A stretch of DNA of 64,000 bases from positions 54,652,152 through 54,716,151 of the forward strand of contig NC_052017.1 of assembly GCF_015832195.1 (NCBI RefSeq), read 5' to 3'. A program made the translations under genes and the position numbers. Position 1 is the stretch's first letter, and each line of letters begins with the position of its first letter. This stretch comes from Motacilla alba alba. Taxonomy: Eukaryota; Chordata; Aves; Passeriformes; Motacillidae. The notes below the pieces were generated by a model. The model did not search any database and was not told the origin of the DNA. It saw only the letters and a list, made by a program, of their open reading frames with translations. This document shows, in pieces, positions 62,199 to 64,000 of the stretch.

Positions 62199-62511
62199 TG
62201 TGGGGGGATAGAATAGAGATGGTACAGAAAGTAATCTTACCCCTAAGGAGTTGCAGCTGGGCCATTTATCAAAAATGAGGAGAAGGCCTAACTTCAACAG
62301 GCCACAGCTGTAATTAATAAGAACAACAGGAGCTATAAAAGAGTGGGTTGGTTTGTTAAGAGAACACACCCTGAAGGAGGAAGGGAACTGGAGTCAGTTG
62401 GTTACCTGGTGAGAGAGAAAGGGTGTGCCTGGAGGAGCTGCTCACCAGAAAACACTGAAAAGGTATGAAACTTTTGTAAGAAAGAGATGGTAGTATAAAA
62501 TTCCTGTTACA
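62199..62511 (+). repeat. possible short LTR with TATA box
   Basis: It could run from TGTGGGGGGATAG to CCTGTTACA, with TATAAAAG at 62334-62341. It appears to interrupt or abut the older LTR copy to its right. No target duplication was found. Confidence 0.3.
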
Positions 62512-62559
62512 TATATGCATATATGATAACATATATGACAACACTCTGCCATTACAACT

Positions 62560-63102
62560 GCTGCTCCAAGGTTCTTACTACAGCCCATTTCACTATCCAG
62601 AGGGGCACCAGGGCCACCTGCCCTTGGTGAGTTTCTAAAGGAAGCCCCTTTCTATCTTTCCTGCCAACTTGCCTGCCATTACTGCATAGAGAGAGGCAGC
62701 CGGGCCTGCACCACAGCGCCCACTGCAGCTGTGGGGGAATCACCTCACCTGCCCTGACAGGCCAGAAGCCAACAGCGCCCCTGCTGGCTGTGATCATAAC
62801 TACATGAAAAGGGAAAGTGCCTGATAGCCAAAAGAAGGCTGTTACTGGGTTTCTGGTTTTGTTTGTTGTTGCTGTTGTTGTGGTTGTTTGGTTGCCTTGT
62901 ATATACTTGTATATACAAGGTTCTGTATGTACTTGGTTGCATATATATACTTGTAAAGAATTGTTATTCTTTTTCCCATATCTTTGCCTGAAAGCCCAAT
63001 AATTTCAAAGTTATAGTGATTTGGAGGGAAGAGGTTCATATTTTCCATTCCAAGGCAGGTTCACAACTTCATTTGCAGACACTTGTCTTTCAAACTAAGA
63101 CA
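62560..63102 (-). repeat. second copy of the older LTR family
   Basis: Matches the LTR pieces at 32.9-33.06 and 43.17-43.42 kb: ccacagcgccc, ggggaatca, gggaaagtgc, then ttccattccaagg and acttgtctttcaaactaagaca at the end (63102). The left border is uncertain. Confidence 0.6.
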
Positions 63103-63451
63103 AGGATCCAGACATCTGAGAACACATCTGGGGCAGGGCCAGCAAGGAAATCTTGTCTAGTGTGCATATGGTGTAAGTAGTGGGTGCATCCACTGGCTCA
63201 CTGGAGATCCCAGCTTTGAAGGGGATTTGGTTCCATAAGTGACAGTCTGAGGTGGTGGAAATGAGACTGCCAGAATGTCTCTTGTATGGTCAGACAGAAA
63301 ATTTTTTTATCAGCTGGCATGAGATTGGAGATGCCAGGGCTCTAAAGAGAAGGCTAGGACAGTCATTCCCTTGTCTCAGTTCCATTAATGTTGTAGCGAT
63401 TACTGATCCTGATGTGGTTGTGTTTGGGATGGGAGTATTTTGATTGATTGG
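63103..63451. other. spacer between inverted LTR copies
   Basis: 349 bp with no gene or known repeat. Confidence 0.5.
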
Positions 63452-64000
63452 TGTCTTGGTTTGAAAGACAGGTGTCTGCTAAGGAAGGCAGAAGCCTCCC
63501 TTGGAATGGAGAATGTAAATGCCCTCCCTCCAAATTATTGTAAATTTGAAATTAAGGGGCTCTCAGGCAAAGATATGGGAATAAGAATAACAGTTCTTTA
63601 CTAGTATGTATAACAAGGCAAGCAAAACAACAATAACTATGGCCTCAATAACAAACAGAACTAGGGACCCAGTAACAGTCTTCTGGACTGCAGGCACTTT
63701 CCCCTTTTGTGCAGTTACTATCACAGCCGGCAGGAATCAACAAAAATCCTGGGCTGGTGGCCAAGATGTATGAGAAGTTTCGCGGCAGTAGTTGGAACTG
63801 TGGGGACGTGCTGGCAAAGCAGTAGGGTGTGGGCTATGGCATGAAGAAATCCAGAGCAATACCAAAGAAAACAGTGAGGGGCGGGACAGCAGCAGCCCGG
63901 CTCTGAGCAGGCCAGGGAGAGGCGAAGTTCAGGATTCTTGGGCCACAGGAGCAGATAATGACTGGTCCCTCAGGGCTGAGCTCTAGTGGTGCCAGTGAAT
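63452..64000 (+). repeat. third copy of the older LTR family, cut by window end
   Basis: Starts TGTCTTGGTTTGAAAGACAGG and runs head-to-head with the copy ending at 63102. Shares cctcccttggaatgg, aaattaaggggctctc and gcaggcactttcccc (reverse complement of the other copies). It continues past the end of the window. Confidence 0.65.

Overview
This is vertebrate nuclear DNA, most likely from a bird and probably a songbird. Three things support that. The only clear host gene, NEUROD6, is recognisable over its whole length. A CR1 LINE 3' end lies at 47.55 kb. Several LTR repeats look like families common in passerine genomes; that family recognition is from memory and was not checked against a repeat library.

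Layout. 0-4.3 kb: the single-coding-exon neuronal bHLH gene NEUROD6 on the minus strand, with a plausible poly(A) signal, a splice acceptor just before the ATG, a candidate non-coding exon 1, and a CRE/E-box cluster at the likely promoter. 4.3-27.9 kb: gene-poor, AT-rich DNA, almost free of recognisable transposons. It holds a few microsatellites, one LTR-like relic (10.4-11.15 kb), one unexplained exon-like open frame on the minus strand (12594-12902) and a homeodomain/octamer-motif-rich block (about 20.86-21.29 kb) that looks like a developmental enhancer. 27.9-33 kb: a run of old solo LTRs.

33058-43167: a complete, very young class I (gammaretrovirus-like) endogenous retrovirus on the plus strand. 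It has 794-bp LTRs differing at 2 positions, a 5-bp target duplication (TGCAC), a PBS, a PPT, gag, pol and env. It sits inside an older LTR that it split in two (32218-33057 and 43173-43424). All three main genes are broken, and only by in-frame stop codons (3 in gag, 1 in pol, 1 in env); no frameshift is seen. A fourth, intact frame of 165 codons (39625-40122) lies between pol and env. It starts in an ATGA overlap with the pol stop and encodes a cysteine-rich, zinc-ribbon-like protein that I do not recognise. This is the best candidate for something undescribed.

43.4-48.5 kb: non-coding, with a CR1 tail. 48486-51869: a second young LTR element, on the minus strand, with two 401-bp LTRs that look identical. 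It has a tRNA-Trp-like PBS and a PPT but only about 2.6 kb of internal DNA and no polymerase, so it is non-autonomous. Its interior carries a GC-rich, proline/alanine-rich open frame of unknown origin. 51.9-59 kb: nothing recognised. 59-64 kb: old ERV/LTR repeats, including two head-to-head copies of the family that received the 33-kb provirus.

No rRNA, tRNA, CRISPR or bacterial features were seen.
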